Shown: positions 28,101 to 36,996, numbered from the stretch's first letter. The stretch: DNA of 64,000 nt from Corynebacterium sp. 21KM1197 (GCF_033783015.1 NZ_CP123907.1:806001-870000), one strand, 5' to 3'. Program-made: numbers and translations. The notes: a model not told the origin generated them from the letters alone.

Positions 28101-28937
28101 GGGCCGCGTCCCCAGGTGGCGCAACTCATTGTACGGGCGTTGGAAGGTCTTCTGGCGGATCAAGCTCGATCTGCGGCTGCTTGTAATCTATCGTCTTCTC
28201 ATTTTCAAAGGATTTTCACCTATCTCGAGACTATGCGCGATCATCTTGAGCCTGACTGCCTTGTTCGATTGCAGTGGTCTTACCTTCGGGTCCTCGGCTA
28301 TAATGCGAGAGTTCCAGCGTTATCTGAAAGCCTAGCTGCTGATCCTGCAAAGTTCGTCGAGCTCGTGTGTACTGTTTACCGTGCTCAATCGGGCGATGAG
28401 GGTGGAGAAATGACCGAGGACCCCGCTGGCAAGAAACAACGAGATGCTTCTCTGGTGAGCAATGCGTACCGCCTGCTTAATGCTTGGGATACGCCGCCAG
28501 GGCTTGTTGATGGCGTTATGAATGCCGAGGTACTTCAAGCCTGGCTTGATCGTGCGATGGAGCTTTTGGCCGAACGGGGCAGGACCGAGGTCGGTTTACA
28601 GCATATTGGTCAGGTTCTTGGGCACACCCCACCAGATGCTGACGGAACCTGGCCGGGTAACGTCGTGCGGGATCTTATCGAAGAAGTGCAGCTTGAGTAT
28701 ATAGAAACTGGTTTGTACCTTTATATTGTTAATGGTCGTGGAGTTACTAGTCGTGGTTTGGAAGATGGGGGCTATCAAGAGCTGAAGCTTGCTGAGGAAT
28801 ATCGAGATAAGGCTCAAGCGTTCGTGGATGTTGCCCCTCGGGTAGCTGGTTTGCTTAAGAGAGTTGCTGTTGCTTACGAAAATGAAGCGCGGCGGAATGA
28901 GGAGTCTGCAGAACGCTTTCGTTGCGGATTTTATTGA
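25116..28937 (+). CDS. 1273-residue protein with nuclease-like N-terminus; candidate defence protein
   Basis: I do not recognise a named family. Residues 1-165 look like a restriction-endonuclease-type domain: GDWDG (55-59), SAWELS (75-80), K88 and DYSKR (92-96), then ILRPW, IWRDVKAFGLDDIETWLE (133-150) and AWFSEELG. From LAGR (194-197) to LARRSLTALRRNLA (331-344) the order of segments recalls a STAND-type NTPase with its winged helix. The place where a P-loop would fall (TTVAGASIEEVCAFIA) lacks GK[ST]. The remaining 900 residues are alpha-helical, perhaps TPR-like sensor repeats. GTG start with GGAG nine bases upstream. Low GC and solitary, so probably horizontally acquired. Anti-phage function is inference. 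Confidence 0.6.
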   Translation: MKSRAGYIDRSKLKAWADTRRAESEFPRLIRRLILETTPGLVQLGMPAGEGVAAGDWDGFVQAAEATAWVPDGSSAWELSVNSSPNRKANEDYSKRRKTPDGTPTAGCTYIEAILRPWTTRNEWAKNKRNDQIWRDVKAFGLDDIETWLETAPITWAWFSEELGFFPHGICTGLTWWRNWASQTNPALTPEVVLAGRTDTARNLEERLSSVGSITTVAGASIEEVCAFIAATAVSLDSKGGGQMLARLAFVDDVSTWRQLTTSGQSLILVPCTPELASEIPAGTVHNICVPVTFNEGADVSLSALDAAEVAVALTSVGATDKDKADELGRLARRSLTALRRNLAVKAVLHRPAWAGASLSRNFRSILLAGSLEDNVEGDRSILEILAGTDYELFREAITGIADNAADPLVIRTSESWHLVSPVSAWKLLVSNLNCDDIKRFEVVVNMVLAEVDPALVLPLDQRWRALIEGKTRRYSKDLRCGLARSIALLAIYGETIIVPGGVAGSDFANYLVKNLLELASMDDTGEAWQSLADILPLLAEAGPDAFLDVVSAEIAGDSPLLSIMFQDDADKLGIFSSGILYRNLLCALECVSWSPDHFGRAVFLLAGLDEIDPGGNMANRSAASLAAIFCPWYPGTSVDSDRRIAVLDILRRRYPDAAWKLECSMLPDRNDMHFQISAPVFRTWKPDDSSVTYGEFRKMTTFAVKRCIEDAGEDAQRWSTILSRTVDLPETDRALVVYALESMADRPQITDEFREKVWRTLVDLIGYHREFSDATWTLPGGELDKLDALAARYQPESAYACLVGLFQSWNPYIKTHKQDDDEAYDCELKRRRVEAVEMIEAEEGFDAIMRLARDALVPGAVGISLANFDSLYDDALLSWLASADLDLVRTAIEYFSARYSVEGFSLVENLLKRDGLAVDQRARILLVASDNLTEAWALVAVDPDLETCYWEEFNPFVLSKNLDKIDEILEYLIRAGRHTDVLYLMSVYFSINKGGPRPQVAQLIVRALEGLLADQARSAAACNLSSSHFQRIFTYLETMRDHLEPDCLVRLQWSYLRVLGYNARVPALSESLAADPAKFVELVCTVYRAQSGDEGGEMTEDPAGKKQRDASLVSNAYRLLNAWDTPPGLVDGVMNAEVLQAWLDRAMELLAERGRTEVGLQHIGQVLGHTPPDADGTWPGNVVRDLIEEVQLEYIETGLYLYIVNGRGVTSRGLEDGGYQELKLAEEYRDKAQAFVDVAPRVAGLLKRVAVAYENEARRNEESAERFRCGFY

Positions 28938-29205
28938 GCGCTATAAATTATGCTATATGATGAGTTTGTAGGGGTTAACTGTTTGATGTATTGTTTTTAA
29001 CATCGCTTGATGGCTTATGGGGGCATGGGTGGGGTGGAATGGATTGTTTTCTCGGGTAGGTAACAGTTTTAGAATATTCCGCGGGGATGGGCCTTAAGGT
29101 TGGGTGTGAATAGCTTCGTCATGTTCCGATCTGGGGATTGTCATAAAATCACTCCTGAACCGAATGTTTTATCCAAACCAGTACTCACCCGGTACCCTTG
29201 ACCCC

Positions 29206-29658
29206 ATGACCGATTCTATTTCCGCATACGTATCCCTACCCGGCCAAACGGAGGAGGCTTTCACCCTCTGGCACTCCATCTTTGGCGGTGATCTTAACAT
29301 CATCAAGTACGGCAATCAGCCGATGGAGGGCATGCCGTTCACCCCCGACCCCGAGGCCGTGGCTCACGTCACCCTCCGAACCGAGTCCTGGGGTATTGCC
29401 GGGGCCGATCAGGCCATGCCTAATGAGGAATACCCGGTGCGTGGCACGGCATATTCCTTGTTGGTGGAGGTGGAGTCTCCCGAGCGAGGCAAGGAGATCA
29501 TCGAGCGCTTCCTGGGAGCCGGTGGTGAGATCAACATGCCTTTTGCCCTGGCTCCGTGGGGTGATTGGTATGGCCAGGTGTTTGATCCTTTTGGCGTGAT
29601 GTGGTCGTTGAGCACCGCGCAGGCGGCGCAGGCAGCACAAACAAATCAGGAGGCCTGA
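29206..29658 (+). CDS. VOC family protein (PhnB/glyoxalase-like)
   Basis: A 150-residue vicinal-oxygen-chelate protein of the PhnB type. It has AYVSLPGQTEEAFTLWHSIFGGDLNIIKYG, AHVTLRTESWGIAGADQ and the C-terminal MPFALAPWGDWYGQVFDPFGVMWSLST signature. Relatives include metal-dependent enzymes and binding proteins; the substrate is not known. I chose the ATG at 29206, since the 14 residues before it are not conserved. The Ala/Gln-rich end (AQAAQAAQTNQEA) is low complexity. Confidence 0.88.
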   Translation: MTDSISAYVSLPGQTEEAFTLWHSIFGGDLNIIKYGNQPMEGMPFTPDPEAVAHVTLRTESWGIAGADQAMPNEEYPVRGTAYSLLVEVESPERGKEIIERFLGAGGEINMPFALAPWGDWYGQVFDPFGVMWSLSTAQAAQAAQTNQEA

Positions 29659-29764
29659 GGGAAGAACTAGCTCGCCTCGAAACAGTCAAGGCAAAAGCAA
29701 CACCCCAGAACCAGCGCGGGCAGGCACAAAACCAATGCCGCCCCGTCAGCCCACGCCCAGCCCG

Positions 29765-30301
29765 TCACTCCACCGGAACCACCAACTCCGTCACATTCTC
29801 CGCAGGGTCACCCTCTGGCTCGGGCATGGTCACATAGTTCTCCCAGTAGGGCATACCGGGCTTCAAGCCCTGTGCAGCCAAGCCCTCCATGAGCTCCGTC
29901 CACGCCTGGGAAAGCAGGTCATACCCGCCGCGCAGCGTGGCAGTGGCGCGCTGACCGCCGGGGAGTTCGCTGGTCTCCGCACCGGCTGCACGAAGCGCCT
30001 CGGAGATTGAGGTGGTTGAGGCGGCCGAGGAACTAGAGGCGCCGGAGGTATCGGAGGAATCAACAGGTGCCGCCACCGGGAATCCCACCTCCACGTCCAG
30101 CGCCTCCGGGGGAACGCCGTGGTAAAGGGCAAAGGCAGGGCCAGTAGGAATCAGGAGGCCGCGCTGAATCAAAGCACCGAGCGTCCCAAAGGCGGAGTCG
30201 AAGAACTCCTCTAATTCCGCAAAGGGAACCCCGGTACCTCGTACCACGACGGTGGGGGTGACCGGGCGGGAAAGCACGCGAATCTCAGAAATAATGCTCA
30301 C
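29765..30301 (-). CDS. GyrI-like / AraC effector-binding domain protein
   Basis: A 178-residue stand-alone effector-binding domain. The fold is seen in IRVLSRPVTPTVVVRGTGVPFAELEEFFDSAFGTL, then PTGPAFALYHGVPPEALDVEVGFPV and a second half with LPGGQRATATLRGGYDLLSQAWTELMEGLAAQGLKP and ENYVTMPEPEGDPAENVTELVVPV. A Ser/Thr/Ala-rich insert separates the halves. No DNA-binding domain is attached. Such proteins bind small molecules or hydrolyse cyclopropanoid toxins in some relatives. The GTG at 30301 is chosen, because the longer frame is Gly/Pro-rich and unconserved. Confidence 0.8.
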   Translation of the reverse strand: MSIISEIRVLSRPVTPTVVVRGTGVPFAELEEFFDSAFGTLGALIQRGLLIPTGPAFALYHGVPPEALDVEVGFPVAAPVDSSDTSGASSSSAASTTSISEALRAAGAETSELPGGQRATATLRGGYDLLSQAWTELMEGLAAQGLKPGMPYWENYVTMPEPEGDPAENVTELVVPVE

Positions 30302-30418
30302 CCGCCCCAGGGTAGCCGCGCCCCCGCCCGGCGGCACCCCAGCAGAACTACGTCTCAGCCCGGAACCACACCCAGAACCCCAGGAACCAGCCGCCAGAAC
30401 AAAGAACCCCAAAAAAAC

Positions 30419-31984
30419 CTACTCCCCCCGAATCAACTCCGCCGCCCGCTCTCCCATGAGCATGACGGTGATGTTCGGGTTCACGGCGGTCAGCTGCGGC
30501 ATGGCGGAGGCGTCGCACACGCGCAGCCCCGCCACGCCCTTCACCCGCAGCTCGGAATCAAGGGGAGCCTCGGCGTCGTCCACCGCGCCCATGCGGCAGG
30601 AACCGGCCGGGTGGTACACGGTGTTGTGGGTCTTGGCCACGTACTCCGCGATCTCCTCGTCCGTTTGTACGTCCGCGCCGGGGAAGAGTTCCCGCTTCAC
30701 GTACTTGGCCATCGCGGGCTGGGAAACGATCTCGCGAGCCTTCTTGATCCCTTCCACGGCGATGTGCATGTCGTAGCCTTCGGCGTCGGTGAAGTACCGG
30801 GGGTCCACCTTGGGCTTGTCGCGGTAGTCGCGGGAGCGCAGCCGCACGGTGCCGCGCGAGCGGGCGTGGGTGATGTTGGGGGTCAGCGCAAAGGATTCGT
30901 CCGCGCTGGGGTAACCGTGGCGGGCGGTGTGCATGTCAAAGGGCACGGAGCCGTAGTGCATCATGAGGTCGGGCAGCGGCAGGTCATCGCCGTCGATGGG
31001 GGTGAAGATGCCGATCTCCCACCATTGGGTGGCGTCCCTGGTCATGGGCTCGCTGGCCTCCCAGGAGATCACGGCCTCGGGGTGATCCTGGAGGCCGGAG
31101 CCCACGCCGGGGGAGTCCACCAGCACGTCGATGCCCACCGAGCGCAGGTGCTCGGCGGGGCCGATCCCGGAGAGCATGAGCAACTTAGGGGTATCAATGG
31201 CCCCGGCGGAGAGGATCACCTCGCGGCGGGCGCGCAGTTCGCGGCGTCGATTGTGCGGGTTATCGCAGTACTCCACGCCCACCGCGCGCGGCTCCTCAGA
31301 ATCGGAAGCAAAGAGCACGCGGGAAACCCAGTGGTCGGTGAGCACGGTGAGGTTGTCTCGCTCGTCCATCACGGGGTGGAGGTAGGAGACGGAGGAGGAG
31401 GAACGAGTGCCGTCCGCCTTGCGGTTGATCTGGAAGAAGCCCGCGCCATTGACCACCGTCTCGCCCTCATTAAAGGTGGCGGTGGGGATACCGGCCTGCG
31501 CGCAGGCCTCCAGCAGGGCCACGCCCACGGGGTCATTCGGCGGCACGTCCATGAGGTGCACCGGGCCCTCGGTGCCGTGCTCGCCGCCGCGTGCGTTGTT
31601 TTCCAGGCGCTTGATCAGCGGCAGAATGGTCTTTGCGTTCCAGCCGGTAGCACCCAGTTCCTCCCAGAGGTCCATGTCCTCGGCGGGCGGGTGGAAGGCG
31701 ATGCAGGAGTTATGGGAGGAGCAGCCGCCGAGCACCTTGGCGCGGGCGTGTCGCATGAAGGAGTTGCCGTTGTCCTGCGGCTCGATGGGGTAGTCCCAGT
31801 CAAAGCCGGATTCCAGGAGTTCTGGCCAGCGTTGTAGGTCCAGTACCTCCGCCTTATCGACGTCCGTGGGCCCGGCCTCCAGCAGCGCCACCGTCACGGT
31901 GGGGTCCTCGCTGAGCCGGGAGGCCAGGGCGGCACCGGCGGAGCCGCCGCCCACCACGATGTAGTCATAGGTTTGATCGGACAT
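30419..31984 (-). CDS. betA: GMC flavoprotein, choline oxidase/dehydrogenase type
   Basis: A 521-residue FAD enzyme oxidising choline to betaine aldehyde and probably on to betaine. The Rossmann motif is YIVVGGGSAGAALASRLSE. From memory it follows Arthrobacter choline oxidase (CodA) very closely. It has GGCSSHNSC with His91, the covalent-FAD histidine position, and MMHYGSVPFDM and TVYHPAG with the active-site histidines. VNPNIT carries the catalytic Asn. This makes an oxygen-using oxidase more likely than an E. coli BetA-type dehydrogenase. It is the last gene of the betT-betB-betA operon, one base after betB. Confidence 0.9.
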   Translation of the reverse strand: MSDQTYDYIVVGGGSAGAALASRLSEDPTVTVALLEAGPTDVDKAEVLDLQRWPELLESGFDWDYPIEPQDNGNSFMRHARAKVLGGCSSHNSCIAFHPPAEDMDLWEELGATGWNAKTILPLIKRLENNARGGEHGTEGPVHLMDVPPNDPVGVALLEACAQAGIPTATFNEGETVVNGAGFFQINRKADGTRSSSSVSYLHPVMDERDNLTVLTDHWVSRVLFASDSEEPRAVGVEYCDNPHNRRRELRARREVILSAGAIDTPKLLMLSGIGPAEHLRSVGIDVLVDSPGVGSGLQDHPEAVISWEASEPMTRDATQWWEIGIFTPIDGDDLPLPDLMMHYGSVPFDMHTARHGYPSADESFALTPNITHARSRGTVRLRSRDYRDKPKVDPRYFTDAEGYDMHIAVEGIKKAREIVSQPAMAKYVKRELFPGADVQTDEEIAEYVAKTHNTVYHPAGSCRMGAVDDAEAPLDSELRVKGVAGLRVCDASAMPQLTAVNPNITVMLMGERAAELIRGE

Positions 31985-31985
31985 A

Positions 31986-33464
31986 TTAATCCTCCTTCAC
32001 GGGGAACCAGCCGGTCACGGCGGGTTCGGTGTTCTGGTAGATGTGCTTGGCCTCGCGGTACTCGTCCAGGCCGGTGGGGCCCAGTTCCCGCCCGGTGCCG
32101 GATTCGCCAAAGCCGCCCCACTCCGCCTGGGGGAGGTAGGGGTGGTAGTCGTTGATCCACACGGTGCCGTGGCGCAGCGCGCGGGAGACGCGGTTGGCCA
32201 CCCCGGCGTTAGAAGTCCACACCGCCCCGGCCAGGCCGTAACGAGTGTGGTTGGCAAGCCGGATGGCCTCGGCCTCGGTGGAGAAGGTCTCCACGGTGAT
32301 CACGGGGCCAAAGCCCTCCTCGATCACGGCGGGGTTCTCGGCGGTGCACTGATCGAGCACGGTGGGGGAGTAGAAGTAGCCGTTCTCGTGCTCGGGGCCG
32401 CCCCAATCGCCGCCCACGCGCAGCCGCGCCCCGGCGTCGATGCCGCGCTGGACGTAATCGGTCACCTTGTCCCGGTGCTCAGCGGAGATCAGGGGGCCGG
32501 TGTGCGCGGCCTGGTCGAAGGGCCCGCCCATCGTAATCTGCCCCGCGCGGGCCACCAGGGCGTCGGTAAAGCGCTCCGCTATGGAATCCTGCACGATCAG
32601 CCGGGTGCCCGCCGAGCACACCAGGCCGGAATCCAGGAAGCCGGCGTTGAGGGCGTTATCCAGGGCGGCGTCGAAGTCCGCGTCCGCGAACACGATGTTG
32701 GGGTTCTTGCCGCCCAGCTCCAGCGCCACCTTTTTCACGGTGGGCGCGGCGGCGGCCGCGATGGTGCGCCCGGTGACCAGGCCGCCGGTAAAGGAGATCA
32801 TGTCCACGTCCGGGTGCTCGGAGAGCGGCGCACCGGCCTCCGCGCCCGCGCCGAGCACCAGGTTGGCCACGCCTGCGGGCAGGCCGAGTTTATCGAGCAC
32901 GTCGATGATGAGGATGGAGGTGTGCGGGGTGAGTTCGGAGGGCTTAAGAATAAAGGTATTGCCCGCTGCCAGGGCCGGGGCGATCTTCCAGGCGGCCTGA
33001 AGCAGCGGGAAGTTCCAGGGGGTAATCATGCCGCACACGCCCACCGGCTCGTACACGATCCGGGAGATCACCGCGTTATTCCCCGCGTCCACCAGGCGGC
33101 CGGGGTGGTGATCGGCGATCTTGCCAAAGTAACGGAAGCAGGCGGCAATATCGTCCATGTCGCCCTCGGCCTCCACCAGGCGCTTGCCGGTGTCCAGGGC
33201 CTCGGCGCGGGCGAACTCGTCGCGGCGCTGCTTGATCTGCTCGGCCACCGCCAGGAGCAGGTCGCCGCGTTCGGCGGCCGGGCGGGCGGCCCACTCCCCG
33301 GCGTCGAAAGCCGCCCGCGCGGCGGCGATGGCGCGCTCGGTGTCCTCGCGGCTGGCCTCGGAGACGATGCCCACCTCGGAGCCGTCGGCCGGGCAGGTGA
33401 TCGTGCGGGTGGCGTTGTTGGTGGCGCCCACCCACTCGCCGTTGATGTACAGGGTCTTAGTCAT
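31986..33464 (-). CDS. betB: Betaine-aldehyde dehydrogenase
   Basis: A 492-residue NAD-dependent aldehyde dehydrogenase that oxidises betaine aldehyde to glycine betaine. Marks are PWNFPLLQAAWKIAPALAAGNTFILKPSE, the FTGGLVTGR loop, the general-base Glu in VALELGGKNPNIV, and the nucleophile Cys in SGLVCSAGTRL, where Leu replaces the usual Gln or Glu before Val-Cys. The MTKTLYING start at 33464 overlaps the betT stop by ATGA. It sits between the choline carrier and the choline oxidase, which makes the substrate assignment strong. Confidence 0.92.
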   Translation of the reverse strand: MTKTLYINGEWVGATNNATRTITCPADGSEVGIVSEASREDTERAIAAARAAFDAGEWAARPAAERGDLLLAVAEQIKQRRDEFARAEALDTGKRLVEAEGDMDDIAACFRYFGKIADHHPGRLVDAGNNAVISRIVYEPVGVCGMITPWNFPLLQAAWKIAPALAAGNTFILKPSELTPHTSILIIDVLDKLGLPAGVANLVLGAGAEAGAPLSEHPDVDMISFTGGLVTGRTIAAAAAPTVKKVALELGGKNPNIVFADADFDAALDNALNAGFLDSGLVCSAGTRLIVQDSIAERFTDALVARAGQITMGGPFDQAAHTGPLISAEHRDKVTDYVQRGIDAGARLRVGGDWGGPEHENGYFYSPTVLDQCTAENPAVIEEGFGPVITVETFSTEAEAIRLANHTRYGLAGAVWTSNAGVANRVSRALRHGTVWINDYHPYLPQAEWGGFGESGTGRELGPTGLDEYREAKHIYQNTEPAVTGWFPVKED

Positions 33465-35533
33465 TCCTTTTCCTCCCATTCCTGCGGCGCGGCGGCATGA
33501 ACCTCCCCGGTGGGGGTGCCGGCGTCGCCAGTAAGCGTCATGTAATTCAGGTGGGCCTCGTAGGCATCCAGCACATCCGCGATCACCTGATCGCGCGTGT
33601 AGCCCATGATGTCATGGCCCCGTGACCCCGTGGCGGAGAAGATCTCCACCCGGAAGTACACATCGCGCACCACGGCCAGGTTAGCGGCAAAGTTGGGCAC
33701 CGCGTGGGCCACCGGATAGGCCTGGTACTTGAACTCATCGTGATCGGGGAAGCGCACCACCAGATCCGCGTAGGGGATGGGGTAATCCGGGTGCGTGCCG
33801 CAGTGGTACCGCACCTCCACGCCCAGTTCCTCCAACTCCGTGCCCACGGCTTCCAGCGCGGGCTGCGCGGTGTCCTCGATGAAGCGCGCGGTGTGTTCGG
33901 CGCTGGGGAAGGTCATCTTCTGGGTGAGGCGCTGCTTCCAGGAACCGCGTGGTTCCGCGGTGGGCTGCGCGCCGACGAGCGTATGGCGGCGCGCCTGCGC
34001 GGAATATCCCTCCGCGCGCAGCACCCGCCACAGGGAGAACATCAGCAGGTACAGCACCACGGAGAACGGCAACCCGATGAGCACCGTGGCGGCCTGAAGT
34101 GTGTATACCCCGCCGATGAAGAGCATGACCAGGGTGAGCAGGCCCGTCATCACCGCCCACACGATGCGCAGCCACGGTGGGCCATCCTGCTCCGTGGCGG
34201 AGGAATCACCGTTGTGCTCCGGGGCTTTCGACGTCATGGTGGCCATCACCAGCGAACCCGAGTCCGCCGAGGTGACGTAGAAGAGTAGGCCGGTGAGCAC
34301 CGCCAGGCCGGTGGTCACGGCGGCACCGGGATACTGCTGCAAGACCTCGTAGAAACCCGAAGCGGGAGTGTCCACGATCCGCTGCGCCAGGGTGGGATCG
34401 GAGCCAAAGGCATCCAGGGCGGCGTTGCCGAACACGGAGACCCACAGCAGGATGAAACCGAAGGGAATAATCAGCACGCCCAGAATGAACTCGCGCAGGC
34501 TGCGGCCGCGAGAAATACGCGCCAAAAACAGGCCCACAAAGGGCGCCCAGGCGATCCACCAGGCCCAGAAGAAGAGCGTCCAATCCGCCAGCCACTGATC
34601 CGCCGGGTAGGCCTCCGTGCCCGAGGTATAGGCAAAGGTATTGAGCATCATCGAGGGGAAGGAACTGAGGAAGTCCCCGATGTTTTGCACCAGGGCGTCC
34701 AAAAGATGACTGGTGCGGCCGGAAAGGAGCACCCAGGCCATCAGCCCCACCGCCAGCACCACGTTTAATTCCGAAAGGCGGCGAATACCCTTATCCACGC
34801 CTGAGACCGTGGACACGATGGTGATGGCCACCGATAACACGATCAACGCCACCTGCACCGCCGTGCCCGTGGGCAGGCCAAACAGAAAGTTCAGGCCGTA
34901 ATTAAGAAACACCACCCCGATACCCAGCGAGGTGGCCACGCCAAACACCGTGCCCAGGGTGGCGGCCACCTCTACGCCATCGCCCACCGGCCCGCGAATC
35001 CGCTTGCCAAAGATCGGGGCCAGCGCCGAGCGCACCGAAAGCGGCAGGTGATAGCGATACGCAAAAAGACCAAAGGCCATGCCCATGAGCGCATAGAGCG
35101 CCCAACCCGGCACGCCATAATGGAACATCGTCCAGATCGGGGCCATGCGCGCGGCCTCCTCGGACAAGGGGGAAACGTCCGGGGGAGTCAGATAATTGGT
35201 GGCTGGGCCGGATACCCCAAAGAACATCAAGTCCACGCCAATACCCGCGGCAAAAAGCATGGCCGCCCAGGTGAAAAGATTAAAGCGCGGCTCCGAATGA
35301 TCCGGGCCTAACTTGGTGCGGCCAATCCGGGAGAGCGCCACCAAAAGCACAAAGGCCACCACGATTCCGGCGGTGAGAATGTAATACCAGCCGAGGTTGG
35401 TGGATACCCATTCCATCGCCCCGAAGATCACCCGCTCCGCCTGCCCCGGCGCTAACCACGCCCACACCACGAAGGCGAGAATGAGGGAGGCGGAGGTGGC
35501 AAAGACGGGGCGGTTCAGAGGGGAATGAGGCAC
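33461..35533 (-). CDS. betT: BCCT choline transporter, BetT type
   Basis: A 690-residue secondary carrier of the betaine/choline/carnitine family with about 12 helices. The family motif FFWAWWIAWAPFVGLFLARISRGRSLREF is intact, as is MFHYGVPGWALYALMGMAFGLFAYRY. A roughly 170-residue soluble C-terminal domain (LTQKMTFPSAEHTARFIEDTAQPALEAV and beyond) is the BetT-type osmosensing tail. It is the first gene of the choline-to-betaine operon. No betI repressor gene is adjacent, so control by choline must differ from the E. coli scheme. Confidence 0.93.
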   Translation of the reverse strand: MPHSPLNRPVFATSASLILAFVVWAWLAPGQAERVIFGAMEWVSTNLGWYYILTAGIVVAFVLLVALSRIGRTKLGPDHSEPRFNLFTWAAMLFAAGIGVDLMFFGVSGPATNYLTPPDVSPLSEEAARMAPIWTMFHYGVPGWALYALMGMAFGLFAYRYHLPLSVRSALAPIFGKRIRGPVGDGVEVAATLGTVFGVATSLGIGVVFLNYGLNFLFGLPTGTAVQVALIVLSVAITIVSTVSGVDKGIRRLSELNVVLAVGLMAWVLLSGRTSHLLDALVQNIGDFLSSFPSMMLNTFAYTSGTEAYPADQWLADWTLFFWAWWIAWAPFVGLFLARISRGRSLREFILGVLIIPFGFILLWVSVFGNAALDAFGSDPTLAQRIVDTPASGFYEVLQQYPGAAVTTGLAVLTGLLFYVTSADSGSLVMATMTSKAPEHNGDSSATEQDGPPWLRIVWAVMTGLLTLVMLFIGGVYTLQAATVLIGLPFSVVLYLLMFSLWRVLRAEGYSAQARRHTLVGAQPTAEPRGSWKQRLTQKMTFPSAEHTARFIEDTAQPALEAVGTELEELGVEVRYHCGTHPDYPIPYADLVVRFPDHDEFKYQAYPVAHAVPNFAANLAVVRDVYFRVEIFSATGSRGHDIMGYTRDQVIADVLDAYEAHLNYMTLTGDAGTPTGEVHAAAPQEWEEKE

Positions 35534-35711
35534 AGGCGATTCCTTGGTCGGGGGTCGGGGAGCCGGACTTCAATTCCTTTCCACGGTAACGGAAGCCGTG
35601 GCTTGGCGCAGGGATAATGCTTGCCGACGCCACCCTAAGCCGGGGAGCGGGGTGGGGTGTGGGTGGGCGAGAGGTAGTTTAGAAAGTGGTCCAAAGGTAG
35701 CGTGTAATGCT

Positions 35712-36989
35712 GTGAACAGGCAATATGATGTTCGGATAGTGGACAGTATTTTGGACGAGTTATTTCCCTACATGGGAGCCTTGGCCTTGGAAGGGGCTAA
35801 GGGGGTGGGGAAGACTTCTACGGCCATGGAAAGGGCAGGGGAGGTGGTGCAGCTGACTCATCCAGAAGTTAAAGCACGGGTGGAGGCTTCCTTGCCAGAG
35901 GTGCTCCGGGTTGGCGAGCCGCTCTTGATAGATGAATGGCAACTTTATCCTCCGATTTGGGATGCGGTGCGTCATGAGGTAGATGAGGATTCGTGTGGGG
36001 GCCGTTTTTTGCTGACGAGTTCAGCGGGGCCTACAAGAGATGTGCGTATTCATTCCTGTGCAGGGCGCATAGTCCGAGTGAAAATGCGCCCTTTGGCTTT
36101 TGTTGAGCGGGGACTAGCGGCTCCTACCGTAAGTTTGGCTGCATTGGCTGAGGGGAGGCAAGGCAGGGTGATGGGAAAAACTGGTTGTGGTTTAGCTGAA
36201 TATGTGCAGGAAATAGTGGGGTCAGGATTTCCGGGTATGCGCCATCTTCCGTCTAGAGCGCGCAAGGCTGCTTTGAATAGTTATATTGATCGCATTGTGC
36301 ATCATGATGTGGATGAAGCTGGCTATGAAGTGCGCAGAACAGGGGCTCTATACCGTTGGCTATCGGCTTATGCGGCAGCGAGTTCTACCACTGCGAGTTA
36401 TTCTAAAATTCTTGACGCTGCTACTCCTGGCGAATCGGATAAACCTGCCAAAACCACAGTTCTGGAATATTGGGAGACTCTAGAAAGAATTTTCATTCTA
36501 GAACCCGTGCCTGGTTGGGTTTCTGCTCTCACGCCGCTATCTCGATTGGTGCAGGCACCCAAGCATCAGTTGGTAGATCCTGCTTTGGCGGCCCGCCTCG
36601 TGGGGGTGGATGAAAATTCTTTACTTACTTATTCCGGCGGACGATTTGTTCCTAAGGATGGTTCCTTATTAGGAATGCTCTTTGAATCTCTGGTTACCCT
36701 TTCTGTTCGAGTGATGACTCAGGCAATAGATGGGCGGGTGTACCACCTACGCACCAAGGGGGGCCGCCAAGAAATAGGCCTCATCGTGGAGTTGGATAAT
36801 CGCAAGGTGCTTCCCATCGAGGTCAAACTTAAGGAAGTCGTGGACGATCACGATGTCCGCCACCTGCACTGGTTAGAGGACAGGATTGGGGATCGGGTGG
36901 TGGACAAGGTGGTGGTGACCACGGGCAAGCACGCCTACCGCCGCCAAGATGGCGTGGCCGTGGTTCCCCTTGCTCTCCTCGGGCCTTAA
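35712..36989 (+). CDS. ATP-binding protein of the AAA_14/DUF4143 family
   Basis: A 425-residue ATPase. The Walker A motif is ALEGAKGVGKTSTA near residue 30, the Walker B-like region is PLLIDEWQLYPPIWDAVRHEVD, and the sensor loop is RFLLTSSA. The C-terminal DUF4143 part ends with the YHLRTKGGRQEIGLIVEL...PIEVKL nuclease-like fold. Such genes are widespread, often recently transferred, with no settled role. The GTG at 35712 (VNRQYDVRIVD) is the only start that fits the fold. Codon use is more AT-rich than its neighbours. It ends seven bases before the convergent lplA. Confidence 0.85.
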   Translation: MNRQYDVRIVDSILDELFPYMGALALEGAKGVGKTSTAMERAGEVVQLTHPEVKARVEASLPEVLRVGEPLLIDEWQLYPPIWDAVRHEVDEDSCGGRFLLTSSAGPTRDVRIHSCAGRIVRVKMRPLAFVERGLAAPTVSLAALAEGRQGRVMGKTGCGLAEYVQEIVGSGFPGMRHLPSRARKAALNSYIDRIVHHDVDEAGYEVRRTGALYRWLSAYAAASSTTASYSKILDAATPGESDKPAKTTVLEYWETLERIFILEPVPGWVSALTPLSRLVQAPKHQLVDPALAARLVGVDENSLLTYSGGRFVPKDGSLLGMLFESLVTLSVRVMTQAIDGRVYHLRTKGGRQEIGLIVELDNRKVLPIEVKLKEVVDDHDVRHLHWLEDRIGDRVVDKVVVTTGKHAYRRQDGVAVVPLALLGP

Positions 36990-36996
36990 AACTCTC

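Noticed and set aside
30611..31837. A 408-codon open frame antisense to the choline oxidase gene
   Set aside because: Shadow frame; every conserved GMC motif is on the other strand.
32043..33500. A 485-codon open frame antisense to betB
   Set aside because: Mirror of a well-supported aldehyde dehydrogenase; low-complexity Gly/Val/His composition.
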